Shown here piece after piece: positions 9,104 through 20,277 of a stretch of DNA of 64,000 nucleotides. A model generated the notes under the pieces. The model was not told the DNA's origin and did no database searches. It saw nothing but the letters and a program-made list of their open reading frames with translations. The stretch's first letter is position 1; every line of letters begins with the position of its first letter. Source of the stretch: Andalucia godoyi. Lineage: Eukaryota > Discoba > Jakobea > Jakobida > Andaluciidae. Where the stretch lies: assembly GCA_009859145.1 (NCBI GenBank), contig VRVR01000002.1:124001-188000 (forward strand), given 5' to 3'. The translations under genes were made by a program, and so were the position numbers.

Positions 9104-10616
9104 ATGGTGCTTTGTCAGGTGTGTGGAAAGCAAGAGCACAAATACACGTGTCCCGGATGTTCTGTCAAGAGCTGTTCGCTGGATTGTGTCAACGCCCATA
9201 AGAAAGATAGTGGATGCACTGGTAAGCGCGATCGCACCAAGTACGTGGATGTATCGGAGTTCGACGATCAGCAATTAGCCAGCGGTATGCATGCTATTTC
9301 CCGTTTCCTGTTTCCTGTACTTGTTGCTGGTTGGAATAGACTCGTGTTACTAATATATCTGTGTCTACGTGTTTCCGTGTTGGCTATTGGTATTACCGAA
9401 ACAACATGTGTGAGTGCGATCATGTAGATTTGCATTTTCTGGAGGAGTGTGAACGAGCGGCCCAGGCAAGAGTGAGTGCAGATTTGCGACGAGTTCCGCA
9501 GTTTCTCAAGTATCTGCAAAGAAAGGCTCATATCCGGAAAATCAGACTGTCGATCATGCCCCCAATGATGAAGAAGAGAAGAGACAATAAGACAAGATGG
9601 GATTCCCAGCGAAAAGAAATCATCTGGTCCGTTGCTGTGTCGTTTTTCAATGTGTCTGTTCCGTATTTTTTCACCGAGTATGATCGTTGCGTTTTTCCTG
9701 TTTTTTGTCGAAAGTACCCTGTTTTCTGCTCCTTTGCCTTCAACTATGCGCAGGAAATTCATTTAAAGCAGTGGTGATGATGAAGCCGGAGGAGGTGGTG
9801 CAGAGAGGTGGGCGAGTCGGCGTTTGTTGTTGTCGGTGATACTAACAGGTTTTTATTGTTCTTTGAAATTGATTGTGTTGCGGGGAATGCAGGGCTTCGG
9901 AAAACACGACTGTTCGTGAAGTTGTAAGCAGCGTGCTGCGAAACAAGCTGTCCAGAGATCTTCTTGTGACGTTCCAGGAATGTGACGAGTCAGAATTGTG
10001 CGTACTTTTGAAACGAGATCGGATTCGACCGACTCAGAAAGCGTATCTGCGTATTTCGATGGATGGAGAACTTGCTGCTGCCATGGAGAACCAGGAAATA
10101 GTTGAGTATCCGACTCTCTTGGTTGCGAAATTGTCGGATTTGCAGAGCATCGACGCGGACGAATACCACAGTTTCGCTCCTACGAGCACCAACACGCAAG
10201 CGCCTGACGCAGAAGATCATGGCCACTCGGAAGATGAATTTGTATTTGCTGATGGAGTTGGAGAAGGCTTTGGATTGGTGGTGGAACGAGCCCTTGGTGC
10301 CAAAGTGGTGGATGGATCCGCTCCAGATCTCTCCGATGTACCCTTGGCAGAGATCATATCAGCGCTGAATGCGGATTTTGGAGATGGTCCTTCTTCGATC
10401 ATCCCTGTGATTGCTAATCGAGAAGTCGGCGAGCGCAGCGTCGGCCAACAGATCGGAGGCGATAACAAGGAATACGAGCCAGTTACTGCGAATCCGATGC
10501 AGTGTAGCCAGAATGGTCTGGTAAGTCTCGTGGAATACGAGTGCTCGAGTGACGATGAAGAGGCGCCAGTGCAGGCTCCGATCCTTTCATCGCGGAAGCT
10601 TCAACATGCTCCATAG
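9104..10616 (+). CDS. ZNHIT6: Box C/D snoRNP assembly protein BCD1 (ZNHIT6)
   Basis: Three exons, 9104-9284, 9428-9677 and 9893-10616, give a 384-residue protein with phase preserved at both junctions. Donors are GTATGC and GTATGA, and intron 2 contains a perfect TACTAAC. The N-terminus is a zf-HIT finger (CQVCGKQEHKYTCPGC...CSLDCVNAHK). After the first splice comes FLEECERA, typical of BCD1, followed by a basic segment with RKEIIW and, in exon 3, NQEIVEYPTLLV, matching the conserved IIEYPTL motif. BCD1 is a nuclear factor needed for box C/D snoRNP assembly. The acidic C-terminal ~150 residues are lineage-specific. It is convergent with CFAP47, 88 bp apart. Confidence 0.85.
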
Positions 10617-10704
10617 TGAACAGCATATATCAAGAAATTTATTTGCCGAGAAGAGACGTGGGAAAGAGGGAGGGAAGGAAAAACATGATGCGACGATACA
10701 GTGC

Positions 10705-13700
10705 TTATGGGAGCAAAGAGCGAGACACTCGTGTTCCTGCAGAGCGGTTAGATCTTCGAGAGACAGTAGATCCCTCACGAAGAACCGGCTCTTCCGTCGG
10801 TTGTGGCCCCGCAGGTGCTCCGGTACGGCGATTTGCATCGGACTTCAGGTTTTCCAGAAGGAAATTGCGCTTTTGCATCGATCGTTGAGCGATTTGATTT
10901 TCTACAGTTGTGGACAAACGAGTGTCGAGTCGGGTTTTCACTTCTTGCGGTGGGAGATACTCGGGTAGGCAACCACGGACCTCGTACCGCCATTGCATGT
11001 CGTCGGAGAGAATTTCCAACATTCCAGAGAGCGTCTTTCCGTAATTGGTGGCCGTGTAGGATACAATAAATGGCGTTCCATCCTCAGAGCCAAACGGAGC
11101 AAGAGTTCCGGATGTCGGAATCACAGTGAACTCCAGAGGAGACTCGGGAGTGAAGCGAGCCTCGAAATGGGCAGGAGTAGGGAAGATGTTCGTCAGCCGG
11201 AAACAGACATTTTCGGTCTTGTGCATGTTCGACTCGATAATGATGATGTCGTCTGGGTCGGGAGGAGTGGCTTCCAGTTCAACATCAAACTTCCATCGTC
11301 CACCACTCTTTTTGTGGATCACGAGCTGAACTGTCGCTCTGAAAGACCGCAACGGCACAAACGTGACATGATACTTCAACGGTTGATTGACGCGCGTCAC
11401 AATTTGGTCATCAGTGGCCACAATGGACAGTGCACGATTCAGGAGAGTAGAAGTTTCAGCAGGAATCTTCAGTTCGTGCGTAAACTCTTCGTGGATCGGT
11501 ATTGAATTTGCTGTTGACTGTGCCCCAATCCCAGAAGTCGGCATACCTTGGATCATGCTGTGCGGCAAGAGATCAGGAAGCACAATTTCAACATTCTCTT
11601 CCATGCGTGTACGGGCCTTGCATTTGAACCGGAATGGACGGTCGGACGGGGTGTTCTCCGCAACGCCGCGGATGGGATACTTCCATTGCAAACGCTGGTT
11701 CGTACCAGGTACGTGTTCATCAAAATTCGCAGCATAATCTGCAGAAGACGGAGGTGGAGCAATCATTTCAACCAACAAATGGGCATTGAACTCTGTCATG
11801 CGTGTCGGAGTAAAACTAAAAGGAATCTGCAACGTAGAAAACCCTTTCACAGCCTGCCGCAGCGGCCGCAGAAGCAACTGATACACCCGGTCGTCCGGAA
11901 TAATAGAAGACGGACCAGGAACAGACGACGCTGCAGAAGCGGATCGCATGTTGTGATACAGACTGGAAGACAAGCTGGAATGTGCGGACGATGTTGTCGA
12001 CGGGCGTGAGGGATCTTCCTCGGCCAGGACAGTGCCAACTGCAACGGAAAACCATCGAGTATCCGGAAACGGATTTCGGAATGATGCAACTTGTGTCGTT
12101 GTGCGGCCAACAGGAGAGGCAACCATAATTTCCTCCATAGTCGTGGGAAGCAAGCCGACGCCAGAACACTTGTACGTCCACGTTCCAGCCACGGGGTTGG
12201 AAAATTGGACGATGCCAGTTTCCGCACTCATGATTGATGAAGGACAATACTCCACTTCAACATCAAACGAGTCGTACGGACCTATCAGGAACGTATCGGG
12301 GTGTCCACGGAAATTCTGGGGATTCGAACTCGTTGCTCGAAGCGTAATCTCCTCTCCAATTGGGTTCTCGATGCGGACTTTTGCAGACTTTCGAACACCA
12401 ATTTCACACCTAAATTCAGGAAGGACAACATCCTCTGCGGCCTCCGCAACGAGAATGAGATCATACCAAAATTCTCCGAATTCATTATTAGCAAAGGAAA
12501 TGGACCCTTTGGACTGTCCCGAGAAGAGAGGACAGTACACCAACGGATAAGCGGCAGACTCTCCTGCATCCAGCACCACCTTCGGCTCGCCCATCAAGCC
12601 GGCTCCGTCCATGCGAACATCAAACTCGACAGGAACATCGAAGGGGTTCGTGATGGAGACCTCGGCGACAACAGCCTGTCGAATAGGGGTCTGAAGTCGT
12701 ACAGAACCTTCGGCAGACGCTCGTTCTGCGTTGACTTCCACAGTGTACCAAGAAAATTCCTCAGAAGAAGGAGCCTTGAAAACAATCGAACCCGTATACG
12801 ACCCAGATCGAGGAGGCGCGATCACAAACGAGTACACAGATCCAGACTGCGACGGCTTGAACAGCCTCTCGCCCTTGAAGAACGGCAGATCAAACTCCAC
12901 GTCAAAGATGGAATTCGCAGTGTTCTTGTTTCCGGGCAGTTCTGTCACCGTCAATTGATACTCAACGACTTGACGAGCTTTGCAATCGATCACCACATGA
13001 TCGGCAGCGAGGGGTTCTTCAGCCTGACCACGAAGCTGGAATATCATCTTGTCATCGGTAGTGGGGTTCAACAAAATGAGTTCTCCACGCACATCGCATA
13101 TCCACGAAGGCGAAAACGTCAAAGAGAAGTTCACTGTAGAATTTCTCGGAACCTTGATTTCGCGCGGCGCAGTGAAGTACTGGCCGCGGAGGTCGGCTTG
13201 GATCACCCAATCCTGATTCGTCGTCCGGTTCACCAGCGGAATGTCCTGGGTGATAGACTGGCGACATGGAACAGCGAACTCCAGAGACGCTTTGTGACCA
13301 GCAGAAAGCGCCTTTCCCTCAAATTCATACAGGCGAACATCATAAGCAGAGCGAAGAAGGAATCTGCAAGAATAAACTCCAGCTTCTTTGGGTCGGAATT
13401 CCAGAGGCAACACTTCATCTCCGTCCGATTTCGCAGCAGACTTCGCTTTTCCAAGCGAAGCGTCCACCTCACCACTCGTTTTCTTGTTCAAAACAATCTC
13501 CTTTGGTCCAGACAAATAGGGAGACAGGTATTCGACCTTGTACTTGATCGGCTCGTCCGTCGGAAGAACTTCGGGTGCCTTGCGTCGCAGTTTCAGCTCC
13601 TTCATTCGCTGCACGATATTCTCACAAGCTTTGTCGAGAATCGCATTCTTCAACGGCACCACGACAATGTGCGTAGATACCGAGTTTTCTTCCGCTCTGC

Positions 13701-16700
13701 CCAAGAACTTGTTCGCAACTGAGGGATAGACTGCAGTCGCATTGACTTGGTACACAAATTCGCCGACTGCTTCGTCTGCAAAAGTAATTCTGCATACGTA
13801 GTCGCCAGACCGAAAACCAAGAAACTGAACAGGAATTTTGATTCTCTCATCCGGCCTGAGCTGCAACTTGTCTGCTTTCAAGAAGAATGCATCCGGAAAA
13901 TTGGCACGGTCCGCAATCGTAGAGGATGATGACGTGTTTTGAACAACGGATTTGTCACCAACCATGCGCCCTTTCGGAGGAGAAGCAGACTTCTTTGAAA
14001 GCACAGACGCGGAGGCGGACACGGATTGGCTTCCAGTGTACGACTGAGACAATAGAACAGTGAACCGGCCCGCTTGAAGAAACGGATTTTGCACTTCCAC
14101 ATCGAGAGTCTTCGGTTCGTAAACATTGGCTTCCAAAGCGAATGTCTTTGTGGCATGGGAGGTGTCCACAGCAGTTCGTAAAAGGAAGACCATGGAAGAC
14201 GGCACGTGCTGCCCAACCTTACGTCCTAGAAGCGTAATTCTGCCTTCCACCGGCTTGCAGAACTTGCAAAGCGCGGTAACTGCCAGACTACAGGTTTTTT
14301 TTGGCTCCAAGCGAACCTTGTCTTCTGCTACCGAGAACGTGGGGGTCGCGTCCTTGGAATCAGTAGCAAAATGCTCGAGACGCACAGAAAACTCGATCAA
14401 TCGCGAGGAAGGATTCGAAAGCTCGATATTCTTCACGCAAGGCACCAAAAGTTGGCAAGGAAAATCTATTGAAGTCTTCGGGATAAAGCTTGGCAGATTT
14501 TGATAGAGATACCAACACAACAAGATCATGTCCCTCGCGTTTGGTGCCACAAGATCTCGGATGTCGGGAACATAGTCGAGACCGAGTTCTTTCATGCACG
14601 AAATCACAATTGCAGCATTATGTTCCAGATCCTCTTTAGACCGGCAGACCATCCGGAAAGCAGAGTACTTGCGAGAAAAGGTAGGAACGTGAGACTCCAT
14701 CAATGAAAACAGCACATGACCGTCTCTCAAATCAGAGTCGAAGTTGATTATCTTTTTCCACGGCGCTGACGGCGCCGCATCCGCAGCACCCAGTTCTTTT
14801 GAAAGTGCATCTGTCGAGGACAACGGGAACGGTGTTCCTTTGTTTCGTGTGACATTGTAGTGGTATGTAAGCCATTTGAGAAGAATGTTCTCCGCAGAAT
14901 TCATGAAGTTACTCTGCGTGATTGCGCCATCCGCAACAGACACGAACTCCTTTGCGATGCCCGGAAGCACTGCAAACGACTTCCATGTCACTCGATTCAA
15001 CATGAAAACTTTGAAGATCTGATAAATCACATTCGTCCATGCTTCGGCAGCCCTCAGCATGAAGCGCTTTTCCGAAAACTTTCGCTGCTGCTGGGAGGGT
15101 AGTGGTACGCCAGACGCAAGAAGGGCCTCTTCACGCAGCGACACAATGCGAAGGTAGTCTTCGTACCGCAACAAAAATTCAGGACGGACATCGTTCAAAA
15201 GCGCTCCGTGAGACTTCAAAAACGACAGAACCTCATCATAGCGATTCATCAGCGATTGGACACCATCGCGCTGAGACACGGACTTTTCCGCTGCAGAAGC
15301 TTCTTTCTTCTTGGAGCTGTTGTCAGCCGTCTTCCCGGAAAGGAAGCCCACGAGATCGAACAACGGTTCCCCGTTGAACCGAATGAAGTCTGCGATCAAA
15401 TCCTGAACAGGGTTCTTCAACACGCAGACGTTCAAGAAGCCTCGAATCCTCTCCAGGCTGCGACGGGAGTACAGCTGCTTTCGGAATCGCTCAGTCTTGC
15501 CATACACCGAAGATTCTGCTTCGGATTCAACACCCCCAGAATACACCGACAAACCGGAAGAGATTGACAGCTTCGCCAACGCTTCCATTTCGTCGGTTGT
15601 GCGCTCCAGCAACAACACAGGGCTTTCAAACGAATCAGAGGCGACACGAACAGCCTCACGATGTCCATAAACATACGGGAAGATCGTGCACAAGGAGTTG
15701 TCCGTGGTTCCGCTGATCGGAATCGAAAACTTGTTCCCCTCATTGTCAAAGAAATCGATTTTCGCAGTGAAGGACGTTGGCTTCTTTGCACAAAACGAAA
15801 CCTCAACAGGAATCTGCAATCGCGTGCGATCCAGAACAGACCCTTCGGGGAACTTGATGAACAGCGGGATTCTGGACGTGTCACCGGGAAGCTTGTGCTT
15901 CAAGTCAACAGTTTCATAGCCCTCATTAATGACGTGGAACACATAAGACGAGGTGAAACCGAGAGGAACAACAGGAAGGATGATCTCTCTCTGATCAAAA
16001 GTGATCATCGGATATATGCCAGTACCGCGCAACTCCAACTCGGCATACACCGAAGACGACCTGCTCGGCGATTCCGGGTCCAAAATAAGCGGAATCGTTG
16101 CAGCATATTGCTTATTTTCCCGCGGCTTGAAGAAAACTTTGATCGACACGGTGTCGCGAGGAAGAACGATCCCCTCCGTAACATCCAGCGTAAAGAAAGA
16201 TGAACATGCCGCAAGGGCTTCCTCGCTGAACTTCCACTCGACAGGCTTATCCTCCTCGGAAGTAATCGTAAATTCGGATTCATGGCCAGAAACCAATTCC
16301 GAGCCGGGAATCTCTTTGAAAACAACACGATTCCGGAAGTCAACCATTGTAGTGGAGAGGCTGAGGCGGCTGGCCAAAGCTTGTGCCCGGACACGACGAG
16401 CAAGATTGGATCCTGCAGAAGCGACGCCTGCGAGAGTCAGCGGAAGATCAAATTCGTGGGTTCCGACTTCACTTGGAGAAAACACCATCCAGCAATGCAA
16501 CTCTTCGTTCGGCTGAACAGTAATTCGATAGCGTCGCAAGTCAACATCGTCTTCAGAGGAGACCTCGGAAACGGCATCGTCCTCCTCCCCATCCTCTTTC
16601 TGGAAGCGAACTCCCCGTGAACTACTTTGCTCGGGGGTCGCCTTGCCTGCAGCGTCGTCACTGAGTAGGCCTTGGATGCCTTCTTCTCCAGGAATGGATC

Positions 16701-19700
16701 CCAGTCTTGCAATGCAAATTGGCGCATCCTCATGATCCGGGACAGCGGTCCCATCCTCCAGTGTGCAGCTGAAATCTCGATGTTCTGTGAAATCCAAAAA
16801 CAAAACAGCAGGAATGGCAGAAACATTCCGGAAACTGGCCTTGCGACGCGCAACTCCATTGACGTAAATTTCCCCGAAGTTGAAAGAAGAACTGGGAATC
16901 GTGACGCTGGGAATCTGAGCATCTGCCTTGATGGGCAACCTGATTGACTTTCCTCCGCGGATAGAGAAGACCAACCGCGTGTCAACCACCTGCGGAACGC
17001 CGAGCTTAACAGACACTTGAATTTCTTGCGATGAGCGCATTCCGATTAACCCTCTAGGAGGAGTCACTGTAACTCCTGGCATCGTGGCATCGACAAAAAA
17101 CACGGCATTGTTTTCTCCGACATTCCTAATCCGAAATGTCTTTGTTTTCAGCATACCCACAGGGACAATGCCAAATTCCAACTGCTTCTCCGCAATCTTG
17201 CACTTTGATTCGGCAACCAATCCATTGCAACGCAGAGATCGCACATGTCCGCCCTTCACGTCCAACAGCAATTCCGAAGCGGACTCGGAAACGTCCGGAT
17301 CCGGGGAATAGGTGAACCGAGCAATTCCAGTCTCAAAAGGCTGAATAACCCCGGACACAGGCTCCACTGTAAACGCCCCATCCGTGGGAAGATTCTTCCA
17401 GCAAAACTGGGCCGGCGCACCAGAAGTATTCGTCAGCGACACCGTTTCGGTAACAGTTCTTTCCATCGAAAAGTCTCCGAATCGGAACAACACTTCTTCT
17501 GAAGACAGTCTGACATCGATGGGAACAATTTCCGCATACACCAGAAACTTCAGTCGATGGTGCCCATTGACCGTGAAATAAACCGTTTGTTGGAATGTCT
17601 GAGCAATGTCTGAACAAAGTGTGATATCAAAACCTGCGGTCCCATTGGGAGGGATAACTTGGCTCCACGGTGACGACTGCGAAAGCTCTTCCCGTTCGGA
17701 TAATAGAGAAACCAAAACGGAGGTCGACAAGTGATTCAGCACCGAAAAAGACTTGGTCAGTTTCGAATACACGGAAAGCGTACCAAAGTCCAAGACCTTT
17801 GGTCCATATGAAATTTGCATCAACTCCTTGGGGGAAAGCAAAGTGGCACATTCACGAGCTTCTGCAGGATTCGATGGATGTGGTTTGAACTTCTTTTTGA
17901 TAATTTTGTTCTCATCAAACACCATTGATCGCTTTTTCGGACTTCCCTTCTGCGATGACTCTTGACCAGGCCGGTTGTTCAAAAAAAGAGGATCAGCTGC
18001 TGGTGGAAGTTCAAGACGAGGGGACTGCAGACCATCTGCAGGAATCAGCCCAATGTCTCGATCGTTCATGTACATCACCTCGTGTTGGGATTGAGCCGCC
18101 AACACTTCATCCTCGTTCTTGCCTTGTCGGATGTAAGAGTTGTATTTCCTATGGTGGTCCATGGTCTTCACAAATTCCGGGTTACTGAGGGCGTCACTCT
18201 TCTTCACAACGTACGCACCAGTCTGTGAGGAAACGTTTGCATCGGAGCTGCGCATCGAAATGGAAAAGGGATCCACAAACTTGAGTTCTGGTTTGAAATC
18301 TTCTGCAATTTTGTCCGTCCCTCCAATGATGGCCTTCTTGGGAGCAATTGTCGACGACGAACCGGAGACACGGATGGGAAAACGTACAATTCCACCGCAA
18401 ACAGAGACCATGAGAATATGCTCAAAGCTGCCCAGTTGGCGGGGAGTAAAACTGAAAACAACATTCCTGGATTGCAGAGGCAGCAGCTTCCCTTTCGAAG
18501 GTCTGACAGAAAAGTTAGGAGCGGTTTCAATCGAGAAATCCACAGGAAGCTCGTCACTCTGGTTTTTCATGGTCACCAGATAGTCGCAATGGTCATTCGA
18601 TGGACACTCTCCAAACACAAGTCGCTTTTCCGAGACATCGATAGTCGGTGTGATCGCACGACCGACATAATTGAACGTCAACTTCTGCTCCGTCTCAATG
18701 ACTTCTATTTGCATGCGTCCAAAATAGTCCTGCGTGCCAACAGCGTTGGTGGACGAGGTGCTCTTGAAGCCTCGTTTTGCAGTCGCAACTTCTGCTGAGA
18801 GAATAAACGTGATCTCGGCTTGCTGGTACGGCTCAAGGACCCCCTCTGGGGGATCTGCTTGAACGGGACCGAAACCGTCAGCATCCGAATTATCTTCTGA
18901 AGCATTGCCGCTGTCTCCTGTTTCTTCCTTGAAAGGCCGGATCACATAGGAGCACTTTGCTGGGGAATTGTTAACCAAAATCGCGGTCGTATGGTGTTTT
19001 TCTCCAAAAAACATCGTTCCGAACACCAGTTCCGAGACAACTCCTGCTGAATCCGGAGTCAGCAGTTCCACGCGGCTTTCAACACACGTTGCAAACACAT
19101 CCAGAACACGGCTCTGCTGATTTTTCACATCTACTTGAACGAATTGGCGAAATGGCCCAGGCTTTTCGCACGTGACACAGACTTTAAATTCCTGAGACAT
19201 ATGCGGGTCAATGATACCGTTTGCCGGGGCGATGCTCAGTTGACTGTCATCACAGGAAAATCGAAATTCGCCAGGAAGTGAACCGCAATTTTGGACTCGA
19301 AATGGCACCGTAAGCGGCTGTCCAACAACCACCGTGCCGACACTCAAGAACGGCTCAAACGCAAGATCAGCTGTTGGGAATGTCGCAGAAATGGGAACTT
19401 CAATCTTTTCGGTGTCAGACATGACGATGAGGCGATCGAAGCTATCCTTCTTGTCTTTTGCGACGAATTCCAATTCCACAATTTGCTCCAATCCTGGTGC
19501 GATACCTTCTAGAGGAACGTATTGGAGTGAAAACGCCTTTTGTGCAGGAGGGATGACACGAATTCGCTTCGTTTGCATGCTCGTATTTTGAATCGTAAGA
19601 CGCATGAAATACTTGATTCCAGTTTGCACATCTTTGAACCTCACCTCTGGAGGAAACACACGAAAGGAAGGAGACACCAGCAATCCGGATGATGCCGGGG

Positions 19701-19773
19701 TCGTCAACTGCTGGGAAGAAGACGACGTGCCCTGCGAAACAGAGGCTGCTCGAGACCCGGAAACCATTTTCAT
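10705..19773 (-). CDS. CFAP47: CFAP47-like central-apparatus protein (ASH domains plus CH domain)
   Basis: A single intronless frame of about 3022 residues. It is built from many immunoglobulin-like ASH/MSP-type beta domains (patterns such as FPPEVRFKDVQTG, LEFGIVPVG and FNFGEIYVNG recur) and has one calponin-homology domain near residues 1620-1760 (LLKWLTYHYN, DGHVLFSLMESHVP, DIRDLV, LLCWYLYQNLP). That architecture and length match CFAP47 (human about 3187 residues), a flagellar central-apparatus protein, rather than HYDIN, which is much longer. The frame is open upstream to 19935, but the extra residues are hydrophobic and Cys/Phe-rich with a CTTTTTCAG just before MKMVSGS, so the ATG at 19773 is preferred. 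Confidence 0.85.
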   Translation of the reverse strand: MKMVSGSRAASVSQGTSSSSQQLTTPASSGLLVSPSFRVFPPEVRFKDVQTGIKYFMRLTIQNTSMQTKRIRVIPPAQKAFSLQYVPLEGIAPGLEQIVELEFVAKDKKDSFDRLIVMSDTEKIEVPISATFPTADLAFEPFLSVGTVVVGQPLTVPFRVQNCGSLPGEFRFSCDDSQLSIAPANGIIDPHMSQEFKVCVTCEKPGPFRQFVQVDVKNQQSRVLDVFATCVESRVELLTPDSAGVVSELVFGTMFFGEKHHTTAILVNNSPAKCSYVIRPFKEETGDSGNASEDNSDADGFGPVQADPPEGVLEPYQQAEITFILSAEVATAKRGFKSTSSTNAVGTQDYFGRMQIEVIETEQKLTFNYVGRAITPTIDVSEKRLVFGECPSNDHCDYLVTMKNQSDELPVDFSIETAPNFSVRPSKGKLLPLQSRNVVFSFTPRQLGSFEHILMVSVCGGIVRFPIRVSGSSSTIAPKKAIIGGTDKIAEDFKPELKFVDPFSISMRSSDANVSSQTGAYVVKKSDALSNPEFVKTMDHHRKYNSYIRQGKNEDEVLAAQSQHEVMYMNDRDIGLIPADGLQSPRLELPPAADPLFLNNRPGQESSQKGSPKKRSMVFDENKIIKKKFKPHPSNPAEARECATLLSPKELMQISYGPKVLDFGTLSVYSKLTKSFSVLNHLSTSVLVSLLSEREELSQSSPWSQVIPPNGTAGFDITLCSDIAQTFQQTVYFTVNGHHRLKFLVYAEIVPIDVRLSSEEVLFRFGDFSMERTVTETVSLTNTSGAPAQFCWKNLPTDGAFTVEPVSGVIQPFETGIARFTYSPDPDVSESASELLLDVKGGHVRSLRCNGLVAESKCKIAEKQLEFGIVPVGMLKTKTFRIRNVGENNAVFFVDATMPGVTVTPPRGLIGMRSSQEIQVSVKLGVPQVVDTRLVFSIRGGKSIRLPIKADAQIPSVTIPSSSFNFGEIYVNGVARRKASFRNVSAIPAVLFLDFTEHRDFSCTLEDGTAVPDHEDAPICIARLGSIPGEEGIQGLLSDDAAGKATPEQSSSRGVRFQKEDGEEDDAVSEVSSEDDVDLRRYRITVQPNEELHCWMVFSPSEVGTHEFDLPLTLAGVASAGSNLARRVRAQALASRLSLSTTMVDFRNRVVFKEIPGSELVSGHESEFTITSEEDKPVEWKFSEEALAACSSFFTLDVTEGIVLPRDTVSIKVFFKPRENKQYAATIPLILDPESPSRSSSVYAELELRGTGIYPMITFDQREIILPVVPLGFTSSYVFHVINEGYETVDLKHKLPGDTSRIPLFIKFPEGSVLDRTRLQIPVEVSFCAKKPTSFTAKIDFFDNEGNKFSIPISGTTDNSLCTIFPYVYGHREAVRVASDSFESPVLLLERTTDEMEALAKLSISSGLSVYSGGVESEAESSVYGKTERFRKQLYSRRSLERIRGFLNVCVLKNPVQDLIADFIRFNGEPLFDLVGFLSGKTADNSSKKKEASAAEKSVSQRDGVQSLMNRYDEVLSFLKSHGALLNDVRPEFLLRYEDYLRIVSLREEALLASGVPLPSQQQRKFSEKRFMLRAAEAWTNVIYQIFKVFMLNRVTWKSFAVLPGIAKEFVSVADGAITQSNFMNSAENILLKWLTYHYNVTRNKGTPFPLSSTDALSKELGAADAAPSAPWKKIINFDSDLRDGHVLFSLMESHVPTFSRKYSAFRMVCRSKEDLEHNAAIVISCMKELGLDYVPDIRDLVAPNARDMILLCWYLYQNLPSFIPKTSIDFPCQLLVPCVKNIELSNPSSRLIEFSVRLEHFATDSKDATPTFSVAEDKVRLEPKKTCSLAVTALCKFCKPVEGRITLLGRKVGQHVPSSMVFLLRTAVDTSHATKTFALEANVYEPKTLDVEVQNPFLQAGRFTVLLSQSYTGSQSVSASASVLSKKSASPPKGRMVGDKSVVQNTSSSSTIADRANFPDAFFLKADKLQLRPDERIKIPVQFLGFRSGDYVCRITFADEAVGEFVYQVNATAVYPSVANKFLGRAEENSVSTHIVVVPLKNAILDKACENIVQRMKELKLRRKAPEVLPTDEPIKYKVEYLSPYLSGPKEIVLNKKTSGEVDASLGKAKSAAKSDGDEVLPLEFRPKEAGVYSCRFLLRSAYDVRLYEFEGKALSAGHKASLEFAVPCRQSITQDIPLVNRTTNQDWVIQADLRGQYFTAPREIKVPRNSTVNFSLTFSPSWICDVRGELILLNPTTDDKMIFQLRGQAEEPLAADHVVIDCKARQVVEYQLTVTELPGNKNTANSIFDVEFDLPFFKGERLFKPSQSGSVYSFVIAPPRSGSYTGSIVFKAPSSEEFSWYTVEVNAERASAEGSVRLQTPIRQAVVAEVSITNPFDVPVEFDVRMDGAGLMGEPKVVLDAGESAAYPLVYCPLFSGQSKGSISFANNEFGEFWYDLILVAEAAEDVVLPEFRCEIGVRKSAKVRIENPIGEEITLRATSSNPQNFRGHPDTFLIGPYDSFDVEVEYCPSSIMSAETGIVQFSNPVAGTWTYKCSGVGLLPTTMEEIMVASPVGRTTTQVASFRNPFPDTRWFSVAVGTVLAEEDPSRPSTTSSAHSSLSSSLYHNMRSASAASSVPGPSSIIPDDRVYQLLLRPLRQAVKGFSTLQIPFSFTPTRMTEFNAHLLVEMIAPPPSSADYAANFDEHVPGTNQRLQWKYPIRGVAENTPSDRPFRFKCKARTRMEENVEIVLPDLLPHSMIQGMPTSGIGAQSTANSIPIHEEFTHELKIPAETSTLLNRALSIVATDDQIVTRVNQPLKYHVTFVPLRSFRATVQLVIHKKSGGRWKFDVELEATPPDPDDIIIIESNMHKTENVCFRLTNIFPTPAHFEARFTPESPLEFTVIPTSGTLAPFGSEDGTPFIVSYTATNYGKTLSGMLEILSDDMQWRYEVRGCLPEYLPPQEVKTRLDTRLSTTVENQIAQRSMQKRNFLLENLKSDANRRTGAPAGPQPTEEPVLREGSTVSRRSNRSAGTRVSRSLLP

Positions 19774-20277
19774 ACTCTGAAAAAGACAAAAAATAGAATC
19801 TACAAGCCTGCAAACAAAACTTTGAAGATCTGTCGAAGGGCAGTCCTGGGAGAAAAAGCAGAAAGGCGAGGGACGAAATATATGCGGTGAACAGCAAAAA
19901 CAAGGTCTTAATAGAATGAATGGGAAAAAGCGCACTCATGAATCGGAAAACGAACAGAATGTCGTTGCGAGGGAATCATGTTTCAGATTTCCTCAAAGGG
20001 AAAAAACAAAAAGGACGGGATGACATGACACCACAAACCGTTATCAAGTTGGCTTGATGCTTCCCAATTTTCTCCAATCAGAAACTTCAGAATCCAATAG
20101 TTCAAACACCCCCCGTTGAATGTCCTCGCATTGATTTATTATCACACACACACACACACTCTGTCTCTCTCTCTGTCTCTCTCTTTCCGTCCTTCTTAAC
20201 CACCGCCGCCACCGCCGTCTTCTTCGTCTTCGTCTTTTCTTGAGTGAAGAGGTCACTGCCTACGAGACTGAATCGAG
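19774..20277. promoter_or_regulatory. Shared divergent promoter region of CFAP47 and ARL13B
   Basis: About 500 bp separate the start codons of two head-to-head cilium genes. It holds a CA run near 20144-20158 followed by CT runs to about 20187. Co-regulation is inferred only from the arrangement. I looked for an RFX X-box and found no convincing copy by eye. Confidence 0.4.

Noticed and set aside
12301-13722. A 473-residue open frame on the plus strand
   Set aside because: It is antisense to CFAP47, rich in Arg/His/Ser with no domain, and the opposite strand has clear ASH/CH homology. Long antisense frames are expected beside a 9-kb intronless gene.
10705-19773. Assignment as HYDIN
   Set aside because: HYDIN is about 5,100 residues. 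The length near 3,000 with a single mid-protein CH domain fits CFAP47 better.
19774-19935. N-terminal extension of CFAP47
   Set aside because: The residues are Cys/Phe/Ser-rich and unlike the ASH-domain protein that follows; probably untranslated leader or an untranslated intron end.
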